From NCBI GenBank assembly GCA_900550195.1, contig URRB01000012.1, forward strand, positions 7,403 to 71,402: DNA of 64,000 bases, read 5' to 3'. Numbering within the stretch: position 1 is the stretch's first letter; each line of letters starts with the position of its first letter. Position numbers and translations under genes: made by a program. This DNA comes from an uncultured Collinsella sp. (GTDB taxonomy: Bacteria; Actinomycetota; Coriobacteriia; Coriobacteriales; Coriobacteriaceae). Positions 33,911 to 42,721 of this stretch are shown in pieces. Under the pieces are notes generated by a model, which had not been told where the DNA came from, did no database searches, and saw nothing but the letters and a program-made list of their open reading frames with translations.

Positions 33911-35692
33911 CTACTCGTTTAGTAGCCTTACGGCCTCTGCAGCCATGTTCTCGACCGTCATGCCGTTCTGTGCGAGCAGCTCGTTGGGGTCGTAGCGATC
34001 GGGGAAGCCCTTGGCGATGCCAAAGGTGCGGGTGCGCAGCGGCGTGCAAGCCAGATAACATGCCACGCGCTCTCCCCAGCCGCCGTTCAAGATGCCGTCC
34101 TCGATGGTCACAACAACACGGTGCTCGGCGGCAAGGCTGTCGAGGAATTCGCGGTCGAGCTCGGTCGCGAAGCGAGGGTTGACGAGTGTGGCCTCGATAC
34201 CGTACTCGGCGGCCAAGCGGTTTGCCACGCGCTCGCCCAGCTCATAGAAATCGCCGAGCGCGAGCACGGCCACATCGCGGCCCTCGCGCGCCACGTTGTA
34301 GCGGGCGACGCTATAGTCGGCGTCCTCGGCAGGCGCCAAGTCGGGGCGGCTTACCAGGCCAATGCCCGGCACGCGAATCGCCACGGGATGCTCGCGGTGA
34401 TCGAGCGACCAGCTCAGCATGGACAAGTACTCCTCCATGCAGGCCGGCGCCAGGTAACGCATGTTGGGAAGAGCGCCCAGCATGGAAATATCGAAGAACG
34501 AAAGGTGCGTCTCGGACGTGGTGCCAAAGATTGACGCACCAAACACCAAAATGGTTGCCGGGGCGTCGTTGAGGCACAGGTCGTGCCACAGCTCGTCGTA
34601 GGCGCGCTGCAAAAACGTGCCGTACACACCAAAGACTGGCTTGGCGCCCGAGCGTGCAAGCGCGGTGGCAAAGGTGACGGCGTGCTCCTCGGCAATACCC
34701 ACGTCGACAAACTGCTTGCCGGCGGCAGCGCGAAGTTCGGGTGTAAAGCCCATGATGTAGGGCGTGGCGGCCGTGATGCCCACGACCTGCGGATCGCGCT
34801 CGATGGCGGCGCTGAGCGCCTCGCCCGTAATGTCGGCATAGGTGCGCGGCGCAGGCTCGCTCGGATGGCCCGGGCAGAGCTTGCGCCCGGTCGCCATGTC
34901 AAACGGACCCACGTGGTGCCAGCGCTCGGGGTCGCTCTGGGCTGGCTCAAAGCCCTTGCCCTTGGCGGTGGAGGCGTGCAGCACGATGGGGTGATCGATA
35001 TTGCGCAGTTCCTGTAGCGCGTCGACGAGGGCCAACACATCGTTACCGGCGTCCAGGTAGCGGTAGTCGAGCCCCATCGCGCGGAAAACGTTGCGCTCAC
35101 AGGTGCCGTTGCTGGCGCGCAGCTCGGCCAGATTGCGATACAGGCCGCCATGGTTCTCGGCAATGGACTGGTCGTTATCGTTGACGATGATGATCAGGTT
35201 GCTATCGAGTTCGGCGGCATTGTTAAAGCCCTCAAACGCCAGACCGCCCGAAAGCGAGCCGTCGCCAATAACGGTAATGACGTTGTACGTATCGCCCGCC
35301 AGGTCACGAGCGTGCGCCAGGCCGCAGCCCAGGCTCACCGAGGTCGAGGTATGGCCCATGGCAAACAGGTCGTGCTCGGACTCGTCGGGATTGGCAAAGC
35401 CGGAGGCCTCGCCAAAACGATTCGGATCGATATAGGTATACGCGCGCCCGGTCAGCGCCTTGTGGGCGTAGGTCTGGTGCGACACGTCGAAGACGATCTT
35501 GTCGGTGGGGGAGTTGAACACGCGATGGAGCGCGACCGTGAGCTCAACGACGCCCAGGTTGGGGGCAACGTGTCCGCCGACGGCGGCGGAGCTTTCGAGG
35601 ATGGCGTGGCGAATCTCGCCGCAGAGCAGCGGAAGCTCGGTGCGATCGAGAGCCTTGACGTCCTCGGGCGTTGTCGTTTGCGTAAGCAGCAT
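33911..35692 (-). CDS. dxs: 1-deoxy-D-xylulose-5-phosphate synthase, atypical
   Basis: This thiamine-diphosphate transketolase-like enzyme would condense pyruvate and glyceraldehyde 3-phosphate for isoprenoid, thiamine and pyridoxal synthesis. GHVAPNLGVVELTVALHRVF, the TPP block GDGSLSGGLAFEGFNNA...NDN and the pyrimidine-domain VDVGIAEEHAVTFA are canonical. The block normally reading GL-GADGPTH is here IFGTTSETHLSFFDISMLGALPNM. At 593 aa it is shorter than the usual ~620. It may be a paralogous DXS clade; no other dxs is in the window. Confidence 0.82.
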   Translation of the reverse strand: MLLTQTTTPEDVKALDRTELPLLCGEIRHAILESSAAVGGHVAPNLGVVELTVALHRVFNSPTDKIVFDVSHQTYAHKALTGRAYTYIDPNRFGEASGFANPDESEHDLFAMGHTSTSVSLGCGLAHARDLAGDTYNVITVIGDGSLSGGLAFEGFNNAAELDSNLIIIVNDNDQSIAENHGGLYRNLAELRASNGTCERNVFRAMGLDYRYLDAGNDVLALVDALQELRNIDHPIVLHASTAKGKGFEPAQSDPERWHHVGPFDMATGRKLCPGHPSEPAPRTYADITGEALSAAIERDPQVVGITAATPYIMGFTPELRAAAGKQFVDVGIAEEHAVTFATALARSGAKPVFGVYGTFLQRAYDELWHDLCLNDAPATILVFGASIFGTTSETHLSFFDISMLGALPNMRYLAPACMEEYLSMLSWSLDHREHPVAIRVPGIGLVSRPDLAPAEDADYSVARYNVAREGRDVAVLALGDFYELGERVANRLAAEYGIEATLVNPRFATELDREFLDSLAAEHRVVVTIEDGILNGGWGERVACYLACTPLRTRTFGIAKGFPDRYDPNELLAQNGMTVENMAAEAVRLLNE

Positions 35693-35920
35693 TGTTGTTG
35701 GTTACTCCATGCGAATCGAGCGCCGGCGCTCCCTCGGCCGGCACAATTGCACAAGACAGTCTCGCACATTTTGACGTTTGATATGTGACGGCGGCGCGGT
35801 AATTCGACAACTGGTGGGGCAAAACGTTTTGTCCGATGCCATACTGATAGATTCCATGGTGATTTTATTCAATGTGTGCAGGCCGTGGCTTGTCGCCGTG
35901 AGTCGCTGGAAGGAGGCAGC

Positions 35921-36478
35921 ATGTCCGATGTCGTTTGTGCCGAGAAAATCGCGTGCGAAGTAGACCATGTTGCCCGTCAACTGGCACAGGCGGGCCGTCT
36001 GGACCTGACGCGCGGGTTTATTCAGCATGGCGATGTGACGGTGTATGCGCATGTGACCTCGGTGGCGCGGGCAAGTCTGTCCTTTGCCGAGCGCTTGGGC
36101 CGTGCTGGCATTTCGGTCGACCGTGCTTCGTTGTTGCGCGGGGCCTTGCTGCACGATTACTTTCTCTATGACTGGCACGATCCCGACCCAAGCCATCGGC
36201 TGCATGGCTTTCGCCACCCGTTTTTTGCCCTGGCACGTGCGGAGGAAGATTTTGAGCTGACGCCGCGCGAACGGAATATTATCGTGCGGCATATGTTTCC
36301 GCTGGTGCCAGTGCCGCCGACGTGTCGTGAGGCTTGGATTGTTTGTCTGGCGGATAAATGGTGTGCTCTGCGTGAGACGGTCGCCGGCCGCCTGCCGCGC
36401 AAAGGCGGCGCGAACGATTTGAACGAGGGCTCGAGTGACGGCTCGAGCAAAGAATCGAACGAAAAGAGGAGTGGGTAG
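35921..36478 (+). CDS. HD-domain protein
   Basis: The metal-binding pattern is visible: HVTSVARASLSFAER, LLHDYFLYDWHDPD, HRLHGFRHPFFALARAEED and RERNIIVRHMFPL. HD proteins of this short type (185 aa) are phosphohydrolases, often on nucleotides. The C-terminal 25 residues are Ser/Glu/Asn-rich and probably disordered. The SD GGAAGGAGG sets the start at 35921. The membrane protein gene follows 3 nt after the stop, a pairing seen often in Firmicutes and Actinobacteria. Confidence 0.85.
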   Translation: MSDVVCAEKIACEVDHVARQLAQAGRLDLTRGFIQHGDVTVYAHVTSVARASLSFAERLGRAGISVDRASLLRGALLHDYFLYDWHDPDPSHRLHGFRHPFFALARAEEDFELTPRERNIIVRHMFPLVPVPPTCREAWIVCLADKWCALRETVAGRLPRKGGANDLNEGSSDGSSKESNEKRSG

Positions 36479-36481
36479 ACG

Positions 36482-37501
36482 GTGGGAACCGCGATCGACA
36501 TGGCATTTGACGGCGCGACGCTTGCCGCCTGTCCGCTCTCGGCGCTGGTACTCTCGTTTGCCTTCTACGGTTTTTGCGGCTGGGTATGGGAGTCGACAGT
36601 CTGCGCCATGCTCAACCACGGACGCTTTGCCAACAGTGGCTTTTTGCTGGGGCCATGCTGCCCCATCTATGGCGCGGGCGGCATTGCCTGCTGGCTGCTG
36701 TTGCGCGGAATTCCTGACGCGTCGAGCCAGTTTGTCGCTGCAGCGCTCGTATGCAGCGTGATTGAGTACAGCGTGGGCGTGCTGTTGGAAAAAACAACGG
36801 GCGCTCGCTTTTGGGATTACTCACACCTGCCGTTTAACCTGCACGGACGCATCTGCCTGTACTGGGCCTGCGCGTTTGGCTTGGGTGCGTTGTGTATTTG
36901 CCGTTTAGTGGAGCCGGCATTGCTGGGGCTGCTTGGCCGTCTGCCGGTGCTGATTGTGCGGTTGTCCGCCTTTATCGTCGCGGTCGCGATGATGGTCGAC
37001 GCGTTGTGCTCGCTGGCGAGCTGGCGGCGTCTGTCCGATCAGCTGGAGCGCGTGCGCGCCGATCTTGCCGACCGCATCAACGAGTCGCTTGCCGATGCCT
37101 CGGACTCAATGCTCGAGCGCATTCCCGAATCGACGATTGACTCGGTGGCACAAACGCACATCCGTAGCCGTGCCGTTAACGCGTGGCTGGCCGAGCTGGG
37201 TGACGCCGCGCTCGATGCCCTGCGCGAGAAGGCTTCGGTGCCGACGTTTATCTCGGACGGTGCCCGCGGCCTGGCGCTTGCCGCTCGCCGCGTTGCCGAT
37301 GCCGCACCGAGTATGCCGCGCCCGTCGCTCACTCGTCTCCGTGCCGGCAAACGCGCGAGCCGTCCGGTGCCGAGCGTGTCACTCAGCCGCCGCGACCTGC
37401 GCTTCTTCAATGCCTTCCCGCGCTTGCGTATCAACCGCTACGAGGGCGTCATCCGAGCCACCGACCTTCGCGACCGAGCTCGCGAACTGTTCCGGCGCTA
37501 G
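36482..37501 (+). CDS. CmpB-type putative ABC transporter permease (PF06541-like membrane protein)
   Basis: The first ~200 residues have about five membrane helices with YGFCGWVWESTVC, GFLLGPCCPIYGAGG and DYSHLPFNLHGRICLYW. These are the conserved blocks of the family annotated as 'putative ABC transporter permease'. The last ~140 residues are cytoplasmic, helical and basic. No ATPase is adjacent, so the transporter label is doubtful. A GTG start at 36482 follows the HD gene; ATG 36500 is an alternative. Confidence 0.8.
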   Translation: MGTAIDMAFDGATLAACPLSALVLSFAFYGFCGWVWESTVCAMLNHGRFANSGFLLGPCCPIYGAGGIACWLLLRGIPDASSQFVAAALVCSVIEYSVGVLLEKTTGARFWDYSHLPFNLHGRICLYWACAFGLGALCICRLVEPALLGLLGRLPVLIVRLSAFIVAVAMMVDALCSLASWRRLSDQLERVRADLADRINESLADASDSMLERIPESTIDSVAQTHIRSRAVNAWLAELGDAALDALREKASVPTFISDGARGLALAARRVADAAPSMPRPSLTRLRAGKRASRPVPSVSLSRRDLRFFNAFPRLRINRYEGVIRATDLRDRARELFRR

Positions 37502-37699
37502 CCAGAGTGGGGCCAAGCGCGCCCTTCTCGTTCGCACGTTTCCCGTTCGTTTCGCGCCCGTTGCCGCGCCGTTTCCAAGATTGCGGCACCGTTTCCATTC
37601 GACAACGCAGCGTTTAACAACGCCGTATCTGGTCTACACCAGTTGCCCCTCGGCCGCATCATGAGCGCCGACAACGTTCATGCGACCAAGGGGGAGCGA

Positions 37700-38977
37700 A
37701 TGTACGATACGGGATCGACAACGTTTATGCTCATCTGCACCATGCTCGTGTTTTTAATGACACCGGGTCTGGCGTTTTTCTACGGCGGCCTGTCTAGGCG
37801 CAAAAATGTCATCAACACTATGCTCATGTGCTTTGGTGTCATTGGCTTGGTGGGTGTGCTGTGGATTGTGGCCGGCTGGTCGCTGGCCTATGGCGGCGAC
37901 GGTTCCAGCCCGTTTATTGGAGGCTTTGACCAGCTGCTGTGCTTGCCGGTGCTCAACCAGGTGCTGCAGGCTGCCGAGGGTACCGCGACGGACGGTGCCG
38001 TCTACCCGGAGATTGTCAACATCGCCTTCCAGATGGCATTTGCCATGATTACGGCCGCCATCGTCACGGGCAGCCTTGCCGGGCGCGTTAAATTCGGCGC
38101 TATGGTGGCCTTCCTTGGCATTTGGCTGCTCGTGGTCTACGCGCCGCTCGCCCATATGGTCTGGGGCGGCGAGGGCTCCTTTATCGGCGACATCATCGGC
38201 GCGCTCGACTTTGCCGGTGGCGACGTGGTGCACATCTCGTCCGGTCTGACGGGCCTGATTCTCTGCCTGATGCTCGGCCGTCGTCGCGGTTTTGGCATGG
38301 TGAGCTACCGTCCGCATAACGTGCCGTTTGTGGCGCTGGGCGCCGGTCTGCTTTGGTTTGGTTGGTTTGGCTTTAACGGCGGCAGTGAGTTCAAGGCCGA
38401 TGCCGTGGCCGCGCTTGCCATCCTCAACACCGTGACGGCCAGCGCGGCGGGCATGGTCTCGTGGCTTGCCGTCGAGCGCGTGCACACTGGTCGCCCCACG
38501 CTGGTGGGCGCCAACACCGGTCTGGTTGCGGGCCTTGTGGTGGTCACGCCGGGCGCGGGCTTTGTCGAACCGTGGGCGGCGCTGGTCATGGGCCTGATCG
38601 TCTCGCCCGTCTGCTATTTCGCCATCAGCCATCTTAAGACCAAGTTCGGCTACGACGACGCGCTCGACGCGTTTGGCTGCCACGGTATCGGCGGTATTCT
38701 GGGCGGCGTGCTCACGGGCTTGTTCTGCGTGCCGGAGCTTTCGTGGACCGGCAAGGGCGGCCTGTTCTACACGGGTGACGTGTCGCTGCTCGTCTCGCAG
38801 ATTTTGGGCATTGTGGTGACGGTCGTCATTGTGCTGGTGCTCGACCTGGCGATCGCCGCGGTGGTCAAGGCGCTCTTCCACGGCAGCCTGCGCGTGGACG
38901 AGGCCGACGAGGCGCTGGGCCTGGATGCGAGCCAGCACGGCGAGAGCGCATATCCTTCCTTCTCCGGACTCGATTAG
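37700..38977 (+). CDS. amtB: Ammonium transporter
   Basis: The 425-residue channel has eleven helices. Family blocks MLVFLMTPGLAFFYGGL, GGDVVHISSGLTGL, FGWFGFNGGS and DAFGCHGIGGILGGVLTG (with the twin-His pore residues) are intact. I start at ATG 37700, behind AGGGGGAGC. A possible operator CTGGT-CTAC-ACCAG lies at 37629-37642 in the 198-nt upstream gap. The PII gene follows, as is usual, but 213 nt away with structured RNA in between. Confidence 0.95.
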   Translation: MYDTGSTTFMLICTMLVFLMTPGLAFFYGGLSRRKNVINTMLMCFGVIGLVGVLWIVAGWSLAYGGDGSSPFIGGFDQLLCLPVLNQVLQAAEGTATDGAVYPEIVNIAFQMAFAMITAAIVTGSLAGRVKFGAMVAFLGIWLLVVYAPLAHMVWGGEGSFIGDIIGALDFAGGDVVHISSGLTGLILCLMLGRRRGFGMVSYRPHNVPFVALGAGLLWFGWFGFNGGSEFKADAVAALAILNTVTASAAGMVSWLAVERVHTGRPTLVGANTGLVAGLVVVTPGAGFVEPWAALVMGLIVSPVCYFAISHLKTKFGYDDALDAFGCHGIGGILGGVLTGLFCVPELSWTGKGGLFYTGDVSLLVSQILGIVVTVVIVLVLDLAIAAVVKALFHGSLRVDEADEALGLDASQHGESAYPSFSGLD

Positions 38978-38984
38978 CAGCTTC

Positions 38985-39072
38985 CCCAAGCACCGCACCT
39001 CGGCCTTCAATCGTCGTTTGCGTACCTTAAGTACGCGGCACTCCTCTTTCAGGCCGATCTGCGGCACTTGGG
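38985..39072 (+). ncRNA. Family B structured element after amtB
   Basis: Arms 38985-39006 and 39051-39072 pair in three blocks (CCCAAG/CTTGGG, CCGCA/TGCGG, CGGCCT/AGGCCG) with small symmetric mismatches. The inner hairpin is GCGTAC-CTTAA-GTACGC (39020-39036). Loop strands TCAATCGTC (39007-39015) and TCCTCTTTC (39042-39050) also occur in the element at 22565-22662. It begins 8 nt after the amtB stop. A second hairpin TTTGTGGCAC/GTGCCACGCAAA follows near 39120-39152. Confidence 0.62.
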
Positions 39073-39190
39073 AAACCTGCTAAGACCTGTTAGTTGCACT
39101 TTTTTGATCTGCAAGGTTGGTTTGTGGCACTTGGGAAACCCGTGCCACGCAAATGGCAATTCATTTCTTTGATAAAGAGAGGAATTCACT

Positions 39191-39529
39191 ATGAAGAAGA
39201 TTACGGCGATCGTTCGTGCTGAGAAACTTGAGGTTCTTAAGGACGCGCTGTTTGCTGCCGATGTTCGCGGCATGACGATTAACCAGGTCCAGGGCTGCGG
39301 TGCGCAGCATGGCTGGAAGGAGTACGTGCGCGGCAACGAGCTGCTTGTCAACACGATTCCTAAGGTGCAGTTCACCCTCATCTGTGCCGACGAGCACGTC
39401 GACGGTATTGTCGACATCATCTGCAACGCCGCACGCACCGGCGCCGTCGGTGACGGCAAAATCTGGGTCGAGCCGGTTGAGGAAGTCATCCGCATTCGCA
39501 CCGGCGAACACGGCCCCGCTGCGGTGTAG
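39191..39529 (+). CDS. glnB: Nitrogen regulatory protein PII
   Basis: The 112-residue protein has the PII fold: KKITAIVRAEKLEVLKDAL, the T-loop region GWKEYVRGNELLVNTIPK, and the B- and C-loop block GAVGDGKIWVEPVEEVIRIRTGE that binds ATP/ADP. It would block AmtB according to 2-oxoglutarate and energy state. Residue 51, the tyrosine modified in enterobacteria and actinobacteria, is Leu here, and residue 46 is Val, so control by uridylylation or adenylylation at that site is ruled out. Confidence 0.95.
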   Translation: MKKITAIVRAEKLEVLKDALFAADVRGMTINQVQGCGAQHGWKEYVRGNELLVNTIPKVQFTLICADEHVDGIVDIICNAARTGAVGDGKIWVEPVEEVIRIRTGEHGPAAV

Positions 39530-39603
39530 AACCGATTGCTTGCCATCCGCAACGTTAAAATATTGCGATGAGGCATAGGACTTGCGTTGCGGATGGGCGG
39601 ATT

Positions 39604-40266
39604 ATGGGTCGCAATAAATATCCCGAAGAGACGGTCGCGAAGATTCTCGACGCGGCGCTGGAGCTATTCTGCGCACAGGGTTATGAGGGAACGAGCATCC
39701 AGGATATCGTTGACCGTCTCGATGGCATGACCAAGGGCGCTATCTATCATCACTTCAAGAGCAAAGAAGAGATTTTTAACGCCGCATTTGATCGGGCGAT
39801 GGCTCCCGTTGTTGAGCGCCGCCGCGCGACGCTCGGTGCTGACAATATGACGGGCGCCCAAAAGCTCAAGCGACTTTATGCGCCCGAGTCCGTCGTACCA
39901 CAAATTGAGCTTTGGGCACGCATGCATCCTGCGGCGGATCCGGTAAAGAGTTCGCGTCTGTTGGCGTTGCAGTATCAGGGCTCGTTTGACGAATCGGCGG
40001 ATGGCTATTTATTGCCGGTGATCGAGGAGGGCATCGCCGACGGCTCCATTGCGTGCGAATGCCCGCGCGAAGCGGCAGAGGCCGTATCGTTGCTAGCGAA
40101 TCTTTGGCTGCTGCCTTTGTTCCGTCCGCTCGAGCCCAAGGAGCGAATGGTCGCTCGCGCGCAATGTTTGGCGCAGATGGCGGCCGCGGTGGGGCTCGAT
40201 TTGGGGGAAGAAGTGCTTCAAACAACGTGTCAAATTTGGGACGTTTGGAGCCGTACCGGGTGGTAA
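39604..40266 (+). CDS. TetR-family regulator
   Basis: The N-terminal HTH (ETVAKILDAALELFCAQGYEGTSIQDIVDRL then TKGAIYHHFKSKEEIF) is typical. The 220-residue length and helical C-terminal ligand domain fit TetR. ATG 39604 is chosen although the SD is weak; ATG 39568 is possible. The gene is followed by two matching operators and an MFS efflux gene, which it most likely represses. Confidence 0.88.
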   Translation: MGRNKYPEETVAKILDAALELFCAQGYEGTSIQDIVDRLDGMTKGAIYHHFKSKEEIFNAAFDRAMAPVVERRRATLGADNMTGAQKLKRLYAPESVVPQIELWARMHPAADPVKSSRLLALQYQGSFDESADGYLLPVIEEGIADGSIACECPREAAEAVSLLANLWLLPLFRPLEPKERMVARAQCLAQMAAAVGLDLGEEVLQTTCQIWDVWSRTGW

Positions 40267-40268
40267 TA

Positions 40269-40353
40269 TACATACTAACGGTATGTAAATTGATGTAAGA
40301 GGGTGGCTACGGCTGCCCTTTTCGAGCCGTTAAATACATACCAACAGTATGTA
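40269..40353. promoter_or_regulatory. Two TetR-type operators between tetR and the MFS gene
   Basis: TACATAC-TAACG-GTATGTA (40269-40287) and TACATAC-CAACA-GTATGTA (40335-40353) share identical 7-bp arms. The first begins 3 nt after the regulator stop. The second abuts the SD AGGAGG of the MFS gene. Confidence 0.75.
40301..40322 (+). terminator. Terminator-like hairpin between the two operators
   Basis: GGGTGGC-TACG-GCTGCCC (UACG tetraloop closed by C-G) is followed by TTTT. Confidence 0.5.
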
Positions 40354-40367
40354 TAGGAGGCAAAGCC

Positions 40368-41630
40368 ATGGACGGGATGAGAGATTTAGATGCCGCGTCA
40401 GCATCAAAGACGGCGCCGCCTATAAGACTCGTCGGTCTTCTCGTTGCGCAGTTGTGCGTGTATTTGACGTTGTCGGCGCTGTGCTTTACGTGCCCGCTTT
40501 ACTTGCTCGACCGCAGTGGCTCGTCGACGTTATATGGCGCCGTCGCGGCGATAGCGTTTATACCGGGCGTGCTTGCGACTCCGGTTGGCGGAGTATTAGC
40601 TGATCGAGAGGGGCATCGGAGCGTTCTGGCAGCTCTCGGTATTGTTTTAATGATTGCAACGATGCTGTTTGTCCCCATGAAGCGCTCGTTGCCTCTTGCG
40701 GCCGTTGTGGCGGTGCTGCTGTGCGTCCAATACGCCGTTCAATCTATTCTGAAGCCGATACTTCAAATTGAGACGCTGCGCATAGCCGGCAGGGAAAAGG
40801 TCGAGCGGTCAACCGCATTAGTGTCGCAGATGACCATGGTGAGCAATATTCTAGGTCCCGTGGTCGGAACAGCCGTCTACGGATGCTTTGGAATCGATGC
40901 CCTTTGCGCGATCGCGGCGGTGGCGTTTGCGATGTCGTCGCTGCTGTTTTGGGCCGCACTCAAACAAAATGTCCCCTCTGAAGTGACGGGGGATAGCTCG
41001 GCTCGCATGGCATGCCAAAGCGATTTTCTGTCGGCGATTCGGTACCTGCTTCAAAACACCTCGTTGCTTGCTGTGATTTTGCTTGCGGCTGTTTTGAATC
41101 TTGCGTTGGTTGGGTTAACGATTGGTGCACCCGTTATTGTTACAAGGCATCTCGGCATGCAATCTTCCCGCGTTGGGATTATTGAGGCAGCTATGGGGCT
41201 GGGCGGCCTTGCAGGCGGTGGCCTAGTCGGTATTTGGCCGAATCGTTTTTCATTTGATGGCATTCACCGGCATGTCGTGATGATTTGTCTTGGGGTCATA
41301 CCGATTTTCGTCGCGCTGCTGTGTGGCGCTCATATGCTTGTATTAGCCACGCTTGCGGTTGGTTCGGCATGGGTCATGGTGTGGGCAAGTATTGCGTCGG
41401 TCGAAATCGTTGCATTCGTTCAGCGAACGGCGCCGACGGAACTCTGCGGAAAGGTGCTTTCGGTCGTATACATGGCGCTTTCCTGCGCAACGCCAATTGG
41501 CCAATTGGCATACGGATTCGCGTATGATCGATGGACACCGACGGTTGTATTCGCAGCCATGCTGATGGTGCTGGTATTGACGACGGCGTTGTTTTATCGC
41601 TTGAAAAGTCGCTCACAACAAACAATGTGA
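40368..41630 (+). CDS. MFS efflux transporter
   Basis: The 420-residue protein has about twelve membrane helices. The loop between helices 2 and 3 reads GGVLADREGHRSVL, the MFS motif A (G..aDr.G.r). The layout resembles drug/macrolide efflux MFS proteins such as the MefA/'arabinose efflux' group. TetR operators overlap its translation start region, so it is likely induced by its own substrate. Confidence 0.88.
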   Translation: MDGMRDLDAASASKTAPPIRLVGLLVAQLCVYLTLSALCFTCPLYLLDRSGSSTLYGAVAAIAFIPGVLATPVGGVLADREGHRSVLAALGIVLMIATMLFVPMKRSLPLAAVVAVLLCVQYAVQSILKPILQIETLRIAGREKVERSTALVSQMTMVSNILGPVVGTAVYGCFGIDALCAIAAVAFAMSSLLFWAALKQNVPSEVTGDSSARMACQSDFLSAIRYLLQNTSLLAVILLAAVLNLALVGLTIGAPVIVTRHLGMQSSRVGIIEAAMGLGGLAGGGLVGIWPNRFSFDGIHRHVVMICLGVIPIFVALLCGAHMLVLATLAVGSAWVMVWASIASVEIVAFVQRTAPTELCGKVLSVVYMALSCATPIGQLAYGFAYDRWTPTVVFAAMLMVLVLTTALFYRLKSRSQQTM

Positions 41631-41690
41631 CGTGAGCGGCGCTGCGGTTTAACGGGAGCAATCGCTGCGGTGTGGGGCACCCATACGAGA

Positions 41691-41740
41691 GCATGCCTCT
41701 CCTTCGTCTACAATATCGTGCAGACGAAGGAGAGGCATGC
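41691..41740. promoter_or_regulatory. Perfect 19-bp inverted repeat covering SD and start of the HAD gene
   Basis: 41691-41709 and 41722-41740 are exact complements around a 12-nt centre. The right arm contains the SD AAGGAG and the first ATG (41737). TACAAT at 41708-41713 in the centre could be a -10 box. Confidence 0.7.
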
Positions 41741-42600
41741 ACATGATCAAGATGTTCGCGAGTGACTTAGACGGAACGCTGCTGAACGCCCTGCACGAGG
41801 CCGACGGAACCATCCGTCGCGCCATTCGCGAGTTGACCGAGGCCGGGCTGCACGTTGTTCCCGCGACGGGTCGCTCGACGCTGCCGATCGGTGGGCATGG
41901 CTTTACGGGTTTGGCACTCGACGCCTGCTGCTCCAACGGATCCATCGTTCGTGACAGCCATGGCGAGGTGCTTAAGACCTGGACCATCGACCCCCAGATT
42001 ATCGAGGAACTGCTCAAGACGTTCCCGGACATTTGCTTTGATTGCTCCACGCCCGACGGCATGTTTTCGAGCGGGTCGTTCGAGATGCATCAGGCAGGCT
42101 TTAAGAAGGACAGCCCCATCAAGCGCATTGTGATGCGCGGCATGCGCGCCCGCGGCGGTTATCACGAGGAGCAGTATTTCGACCAGTCGATCGGCGATAT
42201 CTTGCGTCATGACGTGTGCAAGATCAACTGCCGCGTGACCTCGCCCGAGTTGGAACGCGACCTTAAGGCGTATCTTGCCGAGCGCTCGGACCGCGTAGTC
42301 AACGCTCCGTTCGACCCGGTGATGTTCGAGATTACCGACGTGGCGTGCAACAAGGGCGAGAGTGTTGCCTGGCTGGCGAGCTACTACGGTATTGCCGAGG
42401 ACGAAGTCGCGGTCTACGGCGACGGCGGCAACGATATTGCAATGCTCAAGCGCTTCCGCCACAGCTATGCGACCAAGAATGGCAGCGATGCCGCCAAAGC
42501 CGCCGCGAGTGCGACCATCGGCAGCTGCACGACCCATGCCGTTCCCAAGCACATGCTCGCCACCATGCGCAAGCAGAACTCCCGCACCGTAATCGAATAA
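41737..42600 (+). CDS. HAD-superfamily Cof-type phosphatase
   Basis: The catalytic motif FASDLDGTLL opens the protein and YGDGGNDIAMLK is motif IV; SNGSIVRD is the motif II region of Cof-type (IIB) HADs. Such enzymes dephosphorylate sugar phosphates, FMN or PLP. Length is 287 aa. The next-door TetR gene is in the same direction but separated by a hairpin. ATG 41743 is an equally possible start. Confidence 0.9.
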   Translation: MHMIKMFASDLDGTLLNALHEADGTIRRAIRELTEAGLHVVPATGRSTLPIGGHGFTGLALDACCSNGSIVRDSHGEVLKTWTIDPQIIEELLKTFPDICFDCSTPDGMFSSGSFEMHQAGFKKDSPIKRIVMRGMRARGGYHEEQYFDQSIGDILRHDVCKINCRVTSPELERDLKAYLAERSDRVVNAPFDPVMFEITDVACNKGESVAWLASYYGIAEDEVAVYGDGGNDIAMLKRFRHSYATKNGSDAAKAAASATIGSCTTHAVPKHMLATMRKQNSRTVIE

Positions 42601-42631
42601 TGTGACAAAGTGACAGTCCCTTTGTCACATT
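42599..42631 (+). repeat. GACAG-loop hairpin overlapping the HAD stop codon
   Basis: A perfect 12-bp stem AATGTGACAAAG/CTTTGTCACATT encloses TGACAGTCC. It starts within the TAA of the HAD gene. Confidence 0.65.
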
Positions 42632-42655
42632 CCAAATATTGCCTTTACGTGTTGA

Positions 42656-42700
42656 TGCACACGGTGTGCAATAATACTCGCACTGTGCAATAGCGCACAG
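42656..42700. promoter_or_regulatory. Two dyads upstream of the TetR gene at 42722
   Basis: TGCACACGGTGTGCA (42656-42670) is a perfect odd palindrome, and CTGTGC-N6-GCACAG (42683-42700) is a related dyad. They lie 20-65 nt before the regulator start, suited to autoregulation. Confidence 0.55.
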
Positions 42701-42721
42701 GCTGAGTAACAAGGAGGACGC

